From: an uncultured Ellagibacter sp.
Lineage (GTDB): Bacteria; Actinomycetota; Coriobacteriia; Coriobacteriales; Eggerthellaceae
Length of the DNA: 21,775 nucleotides
Assembly: GCA_934661105.1 (NCBI GenBank)
Contig: CAKUIV010000019.1
Location: forward strand, 1-21,775
Reading direction: 5' to 3'
The position numbers were made by a program, and so were the translations under genes. The notes below the pieces were generated by a model that did not search any database, had not been told where the DNA came from, and worked only from the letters and a program-made list of their open reading frames with translations. Of the stretch, positions 8,805 to 14,851 are shown piece after piece (position 1 is the first letter of the stretch; the number at the start of each line of letters is the position of its first letter).

Positions 8805-8833
8805 ATTAAAGGCAGAGGGAACTATTATTTCAA
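8805..8833 (-). promoter_or_regulatory. Sigma-70-type promoter for the glycosyltransferase gene
   Basis: On the minus strand, TTGAAA (8833-8828) and TTTAAT (8810-8805) are separated by 17 bp. Each is 5 of 6 to consensus. Transcription would start near 8798, giving a leader of about 26 nt before the GTG at 8772. Confidence 0.6.
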
Positions 8834-8844
8834 CGGCAACAACT

Positions 8845-8874
8845 TATCTTTCATCAAGATAGCGACTCGGTCGC
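8845..8874 (+). promoter_or_regulatory. Two adjacent inverted repeats in the divergent promoter region
   Basis: TATCTT (8845-8850) and AAGATA (8856-8861) form a 6-bp inverted repeat with a 5-nt centre. It is followed at once by GCGAC (8862-8866) and GTCGC (8870-8874). They lie between the candidate promoter and the ChbG-type start, so they could be an operator or a leader hairpin. A TATTAT box (8823-8828) upstream may be the -10 for the plus-strand gene. Confidence 0.35.
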
Positions 8875-8914
8875 TCGTGCAACGTGCGCCCATAAGGCGA
8901 GGAAGGAAGCGTTT

Positions 8915-9802
8915 GTGGCTCTTATCATCCACGCGGACGATTACGGCATTACCGTCGAACAGGCGCAGGCGATTCTCGACCTTTCCGACGCATGCGGAGG
9001 CCACGGCGCGCTCTCGAGCGTGAGCATCTTCGCGAACAGCCCCGCCTTCGAAGAATCCGCATGTTTGATCAGGCCCTACATTGAAAGCGGGGCCATTACC
9101 GCAGGCGTTCACCTGAACGTCGTCGAGGGGCGCCCCCTGTCGCAGACGCGCGACGTGCCCCTTCTCGTGAACGAACGGGGCACGTTCGCGCACTCGTTTA
9201 CCGGCTATCTTCTGGCATCGTCGTCTCGATCGTTCGACCGAGACGGCATGCGCGAACAGCTCGCACGCGAGTTTCACGCGCAAATCGAGCGCTTCCTTGC
9301 CGCGTTTCCAAGCGAGCGCAACAACCTGCGCATCGACACCCATCAGCACACGCACATGGTGCCGATCGTGCACGACGCGCTCACAGCCGCATGCCGCCGC
9401 GCCGACTGCACGGTGTCGACCGCCCGCATCCCCGTCGAAGCAGTCGGCCCGCATTTATCCTCGCCGAAGCGAATCGCGGCGATCCGACCCATCAACCTGG
9501 TGAAAGATGCGCTTCTGAAGCTGCTCTCCTCGCATTGCCGCGAGGATTTGGAAGAGGGATGCCGCATCCCCGAGTTCTCGGGAATCGTGCTGTCGGGGTG
9601 CATGCAGAAGACGACCCCCGCCCTTCTCGCCGATTTGGAAGCGCGGGCCACCGAGCACGGGCGCGACCTCGAAGTGCTGTTCCATCCCGTAAGCGTACCC
9701 GTCGAGCAATGCCTCGATCCGGAAAACGGGCCCTTCGCCGCAGCATGCGCATCGCCGGGACGCGATGCCGAAGCCGCACTCATCAGGAGCATGGGCGCGT
9801 AG
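8915..9802 (+). CDS. ChbG/YdjC-family carbohydrate deacetylase
   Basis: This 295-residue protein is of the YdjC/ChbG family of metal-dependent deacetylases, which remove N-acetyl groups from diacetylchitobiose-like or other amino-sugar oligomers. HADDYG (6-11) carries the metal-binding Asp pair. GVHLNVVEGRPL (64-75) carries the metal His, and DTHQHTHMVP (141-150) holds further catalytic histidines. Length fits the family (about 240-300). No signal peptide is seen, so it is likely cytosolic. The GTG start has AGGAAGGA about 7 nt upstream; translation from it opens with ALIIHADDYG, as family members do. Its divergent neighbour is a membrane glycosyltransferase, so the substrate may be a surface-glycan precursor instead of chitobiose. 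No chitobiose PTS genes are nearby, so the name chbG is not applied. Confidence 0.88.
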   Translation: MALIIHADDYGITVEQAQAILDLSDACGGHGALSSVSIFANSPAFEESACLIRPYIESGAITAGVHLNVVEGRPLSQTRDVPLLVNERGTFAHSFTGYLLASSSRSFDRDGMREQLAREFHAQIERFLAAFPSERNNLRIDTHQHTHMVPIVHDALTAACRRADCTVSTARIPVEAVGPHLSSPKRIAAIRPINLVKDALLKLLSSHCREDLEEGCRIPEFSGIVLSGCMQKTTPALLADLEARATEHGRDLEVLFHPVSVPVEQCLDPENGPFAAACASPGRDAEAALIRSMGA

Positions 9803-9848
9803 CGGCGAGCGTTGTTGCGTTGCGTGCGGTCGCGGCAATGCGCAATGA

Positions 9849-9860
9849 GGCCGCGCGGCC
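9849..9860. repeat. 12-bp GC palindrome between convergent genes
   Basis: GGCCGCGCGGCC is a perfect palindrome in the 112-bp gap between the ChbG-type stop and the ABC-F stop. No T-tract follows, so it is at most a weak terminator; nothing else is seen in this gap. Confidence 0.3.
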
Positions 9861-9914
9861 ATGCGGGGATAGGCAACGCGTATGCCGCTGCCGCCGAATC
9901 GGGCTGGACTCCCC

Positions 9915-11735
9915 CTACTCGCCGAGCGCTTCAGCGGCTTCCATCCACTCCTCTTCATGCGCCTCGATTTGCGCCTCGTAGTCCTTGATCTCCTTCTGCA
10001 GCTCACCGAGTTTCACGTAGTCGGACGGATCGACCTTCGTCATCGCGACGTGGACGTCGGCGATCTTGCCTTTCAGCGTGTCGATCTTTCTCTCCGCCGA
10101 CGACATGGCCTTGCGCAATGCCCGCTGTTCGCCACCCGAAAGCTTCTGAGCCGATTCCTGGCCTTTCACCTGGCCTTTCGTAGAAGACGCAACCTGTGCG
10201 GCGGCCTTCACCACGCCCCCGTGCGCGTTTTCTTCCGCACCCACAAGCTCTAAGTACTCGTCGACGCCGCGCGGCAGGTGGCGGATTTTGCCGTTTAGGA
10301 GCGCATACTGGTCGTCGGTCACGCGCTCCATGAGGTAGCGGTCGTGCGTGACGAGCAGCAGCGTGCCCGGCCAGCCGTCGAGCAGGTCTTCCACCTGTGC
10401 GAGCATATCGGTGTCGAGGTCGTTGCCCGGCTCGTCGAGGATGAGGACGTTCGGCTCGTCGAGCAGGATGAGCATGAGGGCAAGGCGGCGCTTCTGACCG
10501 CCCGACAGGTCGCACACCGGCTCGTTGAGGTCGTCTTTCGTGAAGCCCAAGCGCTCGAGCAGCTGCGCCGGCGTCGATTCCTTGCCATCGAGCATCACTC
10601 GACGCGTGTAGCGCCCGATGACTTGCCGCACACGGTCGTCCCCGAGTTTCACCAGATTATCGAGGTGCTGCGAGAGCATGGCGAACTTCACCGTTTTGCC
10701 GATCTTCACGTGCCCGGCAGAGGGCGCAAGCGCGCCTTGGATCACCTTGAGCAGCGTGGTCTTGCCCACGCCGTTCTCACCCACGATGCCGAAACGATCG
10801 CCCGGGCCGACCGCCCATGTCACGTCGTCGAGCACGCAACGCTCCCCGAAGCGCACGGTCACGCGGTTAAGGTCGACCACCTGCTTGCCGAGCCGAGCCA
10901 CTGCCATGCGCTTGAGCTCGATGGGATTTCGAAGCTCGGGAACGTCCGCGATGAGCTCGCGCGCCGCATCGACGCGGAACTTCGGCTTGGTCGAACGCGC
11001 CTGCGCGCCGCGCGAGAGCCATGCGAGCTCACGACGCAGCTGGTTTTGCCGCCGTTGCTCGGCGACCTGCGCCTGGCGGTCTCGCTCGACACGCTGCTGG
11101 ATATAAGCCGAGAAGCCGCCCTCGAACGGATCGACCTTGCGATCGTGCACTTCCCACATGGAAAGGCACACCTCGTCGAGGAACCAGCGGTCGTGCGTCA
11201 CCACCAAAAGAGCTCCCGACCCGTGCTTCCAGCGTGCCTTCAGGTGATGCGCGAGCCACGTGATGGCGCGCATGTCCAGATGGTTGGTCGGTTCGTCGAG
11301 CATGAGCACATCCCAATCGCCGATGAGCAGGCGCACCAGATCGACGCGGCGGCGCTGACCGCCGGAAAGGTCGCCCACGCGCCCCTGCCAGGGAATGTCG
11401 GAGGCAAGGCCCGCGACGATATCGCGAATGCGGGCGTTTCCCGCCCACTCGTATTCCGGCATGTCGCCCACGACCGCATGCTCGACCGTGTCGTCATCGG
11501 CAAGCGCATCCGTTTGCCCGAGCACGCCGACGCGAACGCCGCGCGTCCGGATAACGCGCCCTTCATCAGGTTCGATAGTCCCCGCAAGCAGAGAAAGCAG
11601 CGTCGACTTCCCGTCGCCGTTCTTTCCCACAACGCCGATGCGGTCGCCTTCGTCAAGTCCGAGAGATATCTCGCCGAACACCGTTTTCGTGGGGAATTCG
11701 ACCCGCGCTTTTTCGCAGCCAAGCAGAAATGCCAT
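9915..11735 (-). CDS. ABC-F family ATPase, Uup-like
   Basis: This soluble protein of 606 residues has two ABC nucleotide-binding domains and no membrane segments, the ABC-F layout of ribosome-associated ATPases. Domain 1 has GKNGDGKST (Walker A), LSGGQRRRVDL (signature) and VLMLDEPTNHLD (Walker B). Domain 2 has GENGVGKTT, LSGGQKRRLAL and VLILDEPGNDLDTD. The Arg/Gln-rich interdomain linker (RVERDRQAQVAEQRRQNQLRR) is the ABC-F arm region. The Glu/Lys-rich C-terminal segment, after LSGGEQRALRKAMSSAERKI, is the coiled coil typical of Uup. I start at the ATG at 11735, with AAAGGA about 8 nt upstream; an ATG at 11744 abuts that site. Uup-type proteins act on stalled ribosomes and affect precise transposon excision; antibiotic resistance cannot be claimed. 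The 145-nt structured leader hints at attenuation. Confidence 0.92.
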   Translation of the reverse strand: MAFLLGCEKARVEFPTKTVFGEISLGLDEGDRIGVVGKNGDGKSTLLSLLAGTIEPDEGRVIRTRGVRVGVLGQTDALADDDTVEHAVVGDMPEYEWAGNARIRDIVAGLASDIPWQGRVGDLSGGQRRRVDLVRLLIGDWDVLMLDEPTNHLDMRAITWLAHHLKARWKHGSGALLVVTHDRWFLDEVCLSMWEVHDRKVDPFEGGFSAYIQQRVERDRQAQVAEQRRQNQLRRELAWLSRGAQARSTKPKFRVDAARELIADVPELRNPIELKRMAVARLGKQVVDLNRVTVRFGERCVLDDVTWAVGPGDRFGIVGENGVGKTTLLKVIQGALAPSAGHVKIGKTVKFAMLSQHLDNLVKLGDDRVRQVIGRYTRRVMLDGKESTPAQLLERLGFTKDDLNEPVCDLSGGQKRRLALMLILLDEPNVLILDEPGNDLDTDMLAQVEDLLDGWPGTLLLVTHDRYLMERVTDDQYALLNGKIRHLPRGVDEYLELVGAEENAHGGVVKAAAQVASSTKGQVKGQESAQKLSGGEQRALRKAMSSAERKIDTLKGKIADVHVAMTKVDPSDYVKLGELQKEIKDYEAQIEAHEEEWMEAAEALGE

Positions 11736-11817
11736 TCGCTTCATCCTTTGCTCGCGGCGCGATTTCCGCACGCCGCATTCACCGCGGAGCCGCTATGCCC
11801 GCATCCGCGTCCGTCAC

Positions 11818-11872
11818 GCCCCATTCGGGGCCCAGGCGTCGCCGCATCTGGAGCCTGCGGATACGGCGACGC
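11818..11872 (-). promoter_or_regulatory. Two hairpins in the ABC-F 5' leader
   Basis: In minus-strand order, GCGTCGCCG and CGGCGACGC (arms at 11872-11864 and 11844-11836) form a perfect 9-bp stem. GCCCC and GGGGC (11831-11827 and 11822-11818) follow as a 5-bp stem with a 4-nt loop. Both lie between the candidate promoter and the start codon. Confidence 0.5.
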
Positions 11873-11888
11873 GATCTTTCAAGGAAAG

Positions 11889-11917
11889 AGCATACCGCAA
11901 CCCTGCTCGATTCCCAA
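11889..11917 (-). promoter_or_regulatory. Candidate promoter for the ABC-F gene
   Basis: TTGGGA (11917-11912) and TATGCT (11894-11889) on the minus strand are 17 bp apart, each 4 of 6 to consensus. The start point would be near 11882, giving a leader of about 145 nt. Confidence 0.4.
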
Positions 11918-11919
11918 AC

Positions 11920-12095
11920 CGAAGCGCGCGGCTGCAGGCCAGGGCGCAAGGCGAACGCACCAGCACGGCGCGAATCCGCATCGCAACGCGCTCTCGCGCC
12001 CTCGCGCTCGACAGCTTTCATCGCAAGCCCCCTCCGCCGCAGAACATCTCGCAGCGCAAGCGCTCAGCTCGTAGCTTTCTCGAAAAACCACTGTC
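11920..12095. other. Non-coding stretch upstream of the ABC-F promoter
   Basis: I see no convincing gene here. An 80-codon minus-strand frame begins at 12021 with a good GGAGGGGG site, but its product is arginine-rich, unlike known families, and it runs through the ABC-F promoter and leader hairpins. The segment is best left unannotated. Confidence 0.4.
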
Positions 12096-12098
12096 CGC

Positions 12099-12237
12099 GG
12101 ACAAAAAAGCGCGATTTGCGAGGATGCTCTGACGGCAAGGGCCGATCATTCGCCCCCAACCCATCATTTCCCCAGGTCACCTTACATGCGCTCTCACCGC
12201 GCAGAAACCAGCACTCGCATTTCGGATCTTTTTGTCC
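12099..12237. mobile_element. MITE-like element 1 (139 bp)
   Basis: The element begins GGACAAAAAAGCGCGATTTG at 12099 and ends CTCGCATTTCGGATCTTTTT then GTCC at 12237. The ends are imperfect inverted repeats of about 24 bp (GGACAAAAA, then CGA, then TGCGAG inside). It encodes nothing. An internal CCCCAGGTC (12170-12178) is the reverse complement of the same 9-mer in element 2, and in both it lies exactly 71 nt from one terminus. A 12-bp palindrome TGTCCGCGGACA (12092-12103) straddles the left end, and TTTCGGAT/ATCCGAAA (12220-12227, 12243-12250) straddles the right end. I see no clear target-site duplication. Confidence 0.6.
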
Positions 12238-12333
12238 ATGAAATCCGAAAAACGCGCAAGATGCCAAACCCTATAACCACGAATCGAGCCCTCGAATCAG
12301 CACTCGAAAGAAACAGGTCGCCTCGATGGAAAA

Positions 12334-12351
12334 GCGTGCACGCGTGCACGC
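12334..12351. repeat. 18-bp perfect palindrome
   Basis: GCGTGCACGCGTGCACGC equals its own reverse complement. It lies 5 bp beyond the stop of the nuclease-like gene. It contains two GTGCAC half-units, so it could be a protein site or a cruciform/terminator stem; no T-run follows. Confidence 0.6.
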
Positions 12352-12356
12352 CTGCA

Positions 12357-13298
12357 TCAAGCGAGCACCCTTGTAAGAAGCTTCCGCTGGGCAACGCGGT
12401 TCACGCGCTCCATGCGCACACGGGCACCGATTCCCTTTGCAACCTGCGATGCAACCTGATCGAGTCCATGAATGCTGGAAAGCTGCGCCCTCGTAACCGT
12501 GATGACAGTGATCCCCAAGGAGGAAAGCGCGTTACGCCGTTTTGCATCGTGCGCGATCTTAGCCGACGACGCATGGAACATGTCGCTATCGTATTCAACG
12601 ACAAAATCGGCTTCGGGCCACAACAAATCGCATTGGAATTGCCTCCCAAACGCAACTCGCCAATCTGCCCTCGGAACGTCCACTGCAGCGTTGAGCTGAG
12701 GCATTGGCAATCCGTATCCGCCTTTCGAGTTCGGCATCGTCAGCACCATGGAAAGCGCCGTCTCCATTGGAGATGCCGACCCCGACGCAACGAACCTCAA
12801 TGCCTTCGCCGCTCTCCGCGCGCCGGGCAACTCGCTTTGCGAGGAAAAAACGGACAGCTGCCGATACGTCGCAAGCGGCGGAGCCGATTGAAGCCCCTGC
12901 TCGCTCGACAAGGCAAGACGATACGACCCGACGATTTCGTACCCTAGTTTTACCAAATCGGCAAACTCAACCTCAAGCGCGGACCTTACAAAAGCAAATG
13001 ACGGCGAACATCCGTATACGTCTTCCGCCAAACGGACGAACGCCCCTTTTGGCACAGGCATGGCAAAGACACGGCAGGTGACGCCCCGAACACAGCAACG
13101 CCTCGAAGACGAAGCAACGATAAGGCGAACGGGATTGCTCGGCGGGAAGGCTCCCAGAATGCATTCAAGTTCCGCTGCATGAGGGAAGCTCCTCTCGAAT
13201 TCCCGTGCGTAACGCTTCGCTCCGTCAAGCTTCATTACCCCGGAACCAAGTCCGCGATACCATTCAAGTGCCGATATGCCGTCGAAAAAGATTGCCAT
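12357..13298 (-). CDS. Hypothetical protein with DUF559/Vsr-like endonuclease-fold C-terminus
   Basis: This 313-residue protein has no signal peptide or membrane helix. The last third resembles DUF559/Vsr-type restriction-endonuclease-fold domains: a helix with SPMETALSMVL (177-187), then CDLLWPEADFVVEYDS (223-238) with acidic residues D224, E235 and D237, H242, a basic KRRNALSSLG (253-262) and ITVITVTRAQL. The usual PD-(D/E)XK lysine is replaced by D237. The N-terminal 200 residues are not recognised; GISALEWYR near the start recalls related coriobacterial proteins with AbiEi-like heads, but this is weak. There is no Shine-Dalgarno; a TG-extended -10 ends 6 nt before the ATG, suggesting a leaderless mRNA. 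The gene stands alone between two MITE-like elements, with no methylase or toxin partner. DNA nicking or repair is inference. Confidence 0.7.
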   Translation of the reverse strand: MAIFFDGISALEWYRGLGSGVMKLDGAKRYAREFERSFPHAAELECILGAFPPSNPVRLIVASSSRRCCVRGVTCRVFAMPVPKGAFVRLAEDVYGCSPSFAFVRSALEVEFADLVKLGYEIVGSYRLALSSEQGLQSAPPLATYRQLSVFSSQSELPGARRAAKALRFVASGSASPMETALSMVLTMPNSKGGYGLPMPQLNAAVDVPRADWRVAFGRQFQCDLLWPEADFVVEYDSDMFHASSAKIAHDAKRRNALSSLGITVITVTRAQLSSIHGLDQVASQVAKGIGARVRMERVNRVAQRKLLTRVLA

Positions 13299-13304
13299 GG
13301 GGGC

Positions 13305-13313
13305 ACAATATCA
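13305..13313 (-). promoter_or_regulatory. Extended -10 promoter placed for a leaderless transcript
   Basis: On the minus strand TGATATTGT (13313-13305) is a TGn-extended -10. Six bases (13304-13299) separate it from the ATG at 13298, so transcription would begin at or next to the start codon. No clear -35 is needed or seen. Confidence 0.4.
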
Positions 13314-13358
13314 TGGAAACATCACTCAGTATTTGACAATTTTCACACTTTGACCTGG

Positions 13359-13367
13359 TGTTATAGT
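13359..13367 (+). promoter_or_regulatory. Extended -10 box on the plus strand
   Basis: TGTTATAGT is a TGn-extended -10 (TATAGT, 13362-13367). Upstream, TTTGAC occurs twice 17 bp apart (13332-13337 and 13349-13354). No coding gene lies downstream before 13929. Confidence 0.35.
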
Positions 13368-13631
13368 TTTTCAAATCCATGCTTGGAATCTGTTGGATCG
13401 ATAAGAGATTCGAGGGAATAAGCAGGCTTAAGGAAAGCCTGATCGCGAGAGCTGCCGAAACGCTTCAATCGCGAAGCTCGGCCGGCCACCGCCATGAGGC
13501 AATCGCGACATCGAGCGAATCGCCTCGGCCTCTTGCACGCTTTTCCTTCAGTCCCTCGTAAGCTTTTCGACGGCATTAAGGCCGTGCAGATCCCTTCGGC
13601 AAATCTTCTTCGCTCAAAATCGGCCTATCGC
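13368..13631 (+). other. Non-coding stretch, possible short transcript
   Basis: No convincing gene is seen in this 264-bp stretch. It contains a 7-bp hairpin, CAGGCTT (13423-13429) with AAGCCTG (13435-13441), and shorter stems such as GCTTC/GAAGC downstream. It could be transcribed from the extended -10 at 13362 as a small RNA, but there is no good terminator, and short open frames lack ribosome sites. Confidence 0.3.
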
Positions 13632-13781
13632 GGACAAAAAAGCGCGATTTGCGAGAGTAAGAACTTCACGCTTTGCTCTTGTGTCCGACGCAGATGAACA
13701 CGACCTGGGGTTTTGCTGATTTTGATGACCAAAACAGATTCCGGCACATTCCGAATCCTCGCAATTCGGGCTTTTTTGTCC
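13632..13781. mobile_element. MITE-like element 2 (150 bp)
   Basis: The left end is identical to that of element 1 over 27 bp (13629-13655 versus 12096-12122). The right end, CTCGCAATTCGGGCTTTTTT then GTCC (to 13781), is the matching inverted repeat. The interior differs from element 1 except for GACCTGGGG (13702-13710), which lies 71 nt from the right terminus, exactly as the 9-mer does from the left terminus of element 1 read in reverse. So the two copies are inserted in opposite orientations. An inner repeat CCGAAT/ATTCGG (13751-13756, 13764-13769) overlaps the right end. No coding potential. Confidence 0.6.
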
Positions 13782-13828
13782 CCAGAGAACACCTCTCTTG
13801 ACAGTTCAGCCCATGATGCAAGATATAG

Positions 13829-13857
13829 TTGACATCATCTTTTTTATGCAATATATT
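13829..13857 (+). promoter_or_regulatory. Strong sigma-70-type promoter for the XRE regulator
   Basis: TTGACA (13829-13834), a 17-bp spacer and TATATT (13852-13857) make the best promoter in the window. A second TTGACA at 13798-13803 lies upstream with TATAGT at 13824-13829, spaced 20 bp. ATGCA followed closely by an AT-rich box recurs at 13816, 13846 and 13867 (30 and 21 bp apart, near whole helical turns), and ACATCAT recurs at 13832 and 13862; these are candidate operator repeats. Confidence 0.7.
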
Positions 13858-13928
13858 TCGTACATCATGCATGGTATATCGCTCATTACGCTCAAAGCGA
13901 GAGCTTGTTGAAAGAGGAGGATTGGGAA

Positions 13929-14138
13929 GTGCCCCAGAAAAACCTTCGGATGAAAGCGGCGCGAGCCGGCGCAGGGCTTTCGCAAACACAGCTCGCCGAT
14001 GCCGTCGGCGTCACGCGCCAGACGATCGGCCTCATCGAAGCAGGAGGCTACAACCCTTCGCTTAACCTCTGCGTTGCGATATGCAAAACACTCGGCGTCA
14101 CCCTAAACGACCTGTTTTGGGAAGAAACGACCAGCTAG
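13929..14138 (+). CDS. Small XRE-family helix-turn-helix transcriptional regulator
   Basis: This 69-residue protein is essentially one Cro/C1-type DNA-binding domain. The helix-turn-helix is SQTQLADAVGVTRQTIGLIEAG (about 18-39), and YNPSLNLCVAICKTLGVTLNDLF completes the five-helix fold, as in short YgzD/PlcR-N-like regulators. The GTG start is chosen because GAGGAGG lies 8 nt upstream and homology starts at PQKNLRMKAARAG; an upstream ATG at 13905 has no site and adds eight odd residues. It is driven by a near-consensus promoter with repeats around it that could be its own operators. The next gene, 70 bp on with no terminator between, is a small membrane protein; such regulator-membrane protein pairs are common in Gram-positive genomes and are usually autoregulated. 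Confidence 0.9.
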   Translation: MPQKNLRMKAARAGAGLSQTQLADAVGVTRQTIGLIEAGGYNPSLNLCVAICKTLGVTLNDLFWEETTS

Positions 14139-14208
14139 CCGCGCAGACAAACATGCCCCCGCACCGCCCTCGCGCAACCCATTAATCGACTTGGAAAGGA
14201 TCGCCTCT

Positions 14209-14790
14209 ATGAAGTTCGAAAACCTCGCCATCGTCAGGAAATGGCGCCTCTACGCAGGACCGAAAGACGAGCGCCTCGAAGCCGAAACATGCCACATCTA
14301 TCGCACCGGCTTCCTACTGCTCGCATTCGGAATGCTCGCCTTCTTTCTGTACGACATAATGGCCCAGCAGATAACCATGCTTCACGACGCGAACGCCACA
14401 GACGCGCATACGATGTTCTCGAGCCCCACGTTAACCGTCATGTTCGCATGGTTCTTCGTCGTTATGATCATCTGCATCGTTATGCAGACGCGCAGGGGAT
14501 TCGTTGAGACGAATCGTTTCGCCCAGACCAACAGCTTCCCTGCGGGGTACTTCTCTTTGATATCGGGGCTTTCGGGAATCGTTTGCGCTCTCGTGATTTT
14601 CGCCATGAGATCGATCGCGGAAGTGCAAATCGTTCCGCTTGACAAGGTGCTTTGGCTTCCCAACCTTACCGTCGGACTAGCGACGGGCGTGCTTGTGTTC
14701 TTCGCCACCCTCGCATTGTTCTACGCGACGTACCGCGAAGCGAAACGAAAGCGCGAGCGCCTCGAGCACGAACTCTACGACGAGGAGTAA
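14209..14790 (+). CDS. Four-helix membrane protein paired with the XRE regulator (DUF6773-like?)
   Basis: This protein of 193 residues has four predicted membrane helices at about 32-51, 75-92, 113-133 and 152-173. A cytosolic N-terminus (GPKDERLEAETCHIYRTG, near 17-34) leads into the first helix, and a highly charged tail (YREAKRKRERLEHELYDEE) ends it. The overall pattern, a DERxE segment then helices, resembles DUF6773-type proteins encoded next to XRE regulators, but I hold this only loosely. The ATG at 14209 has GGAAAGGA about 8 nt upstream; an upstream TTG in frame is less likely. No catalytic motif is visible. It probably shares the promoter of the regulator gene. Function is unknown; sensing or responding to an envelope stress is a guess from the arrangement. 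Confidence 0.75.
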   Translation: MKFENLAIVRKWRLYAGPKDERLEAETCHIYRTGFLLLAFGMLAFFLYDIMAQQITMLHDANATDAHTMFSSPTLTVMFAWFFVVMIICIVMQTRRGFVETNRFAQTNSFPAGYFSLISGLSGIVCALVIFAMRSIAEVQIVPLDKVLWLPNLTVGLATGVLVFFATLALFYATYREAKRKRERLEHELYDEE

Positions 14791-14817
14791 ACCCCGCCCG
14801 AGCCGCCGCCCGTCCGC

Positions 14818-14849
14818 AAAAAGTCGCGAGCGCCCCAAACCGCGGCGAC
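14818..14849 (-). terminator. Weak candidate terminator for the MFS gene
   Basis: On the minus strand GTCGC (14849-14845) and GCGAC (14827-14823) can pair and are followed by TTTTT (14822-14818). The stem is short and the loop long, so confidence is low. It sits just past the MFS stop, in the gap with the convergent membrane gene. Confidence 0.35.
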
Positions 14850-14851
14850 GC

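Noticed and set aside
11779..12021. 80-codon minus-strand frame with a good GGAGGGGG ribosome site
   Set aside because: The product is arginine-rich and low in recognisable structure, codon use is unlike the neighbours, and it overlaps the ABC-F promoter and leader stems. A real small protein is not excluded.
12081..12253. CGAAAAAC on both sides of element 1 as a target-site duplication
   Set aside because: The copies are 8-10 bp from the element ends instead of touching them, and element 2 has no equivalent.
12096..13783. CRISPR-like array
   Set aside because: There are only four repeat units, arranged as two inverted pairs without regular spacers, so it is a terminal-repeat pattern and not an array.
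13666..13989. 107-codon minus-strand frame across element 2 and the XRE promoter
   Set aside because: It has no ribosome site or homology, and it covers the repeat end and the strong promoter.
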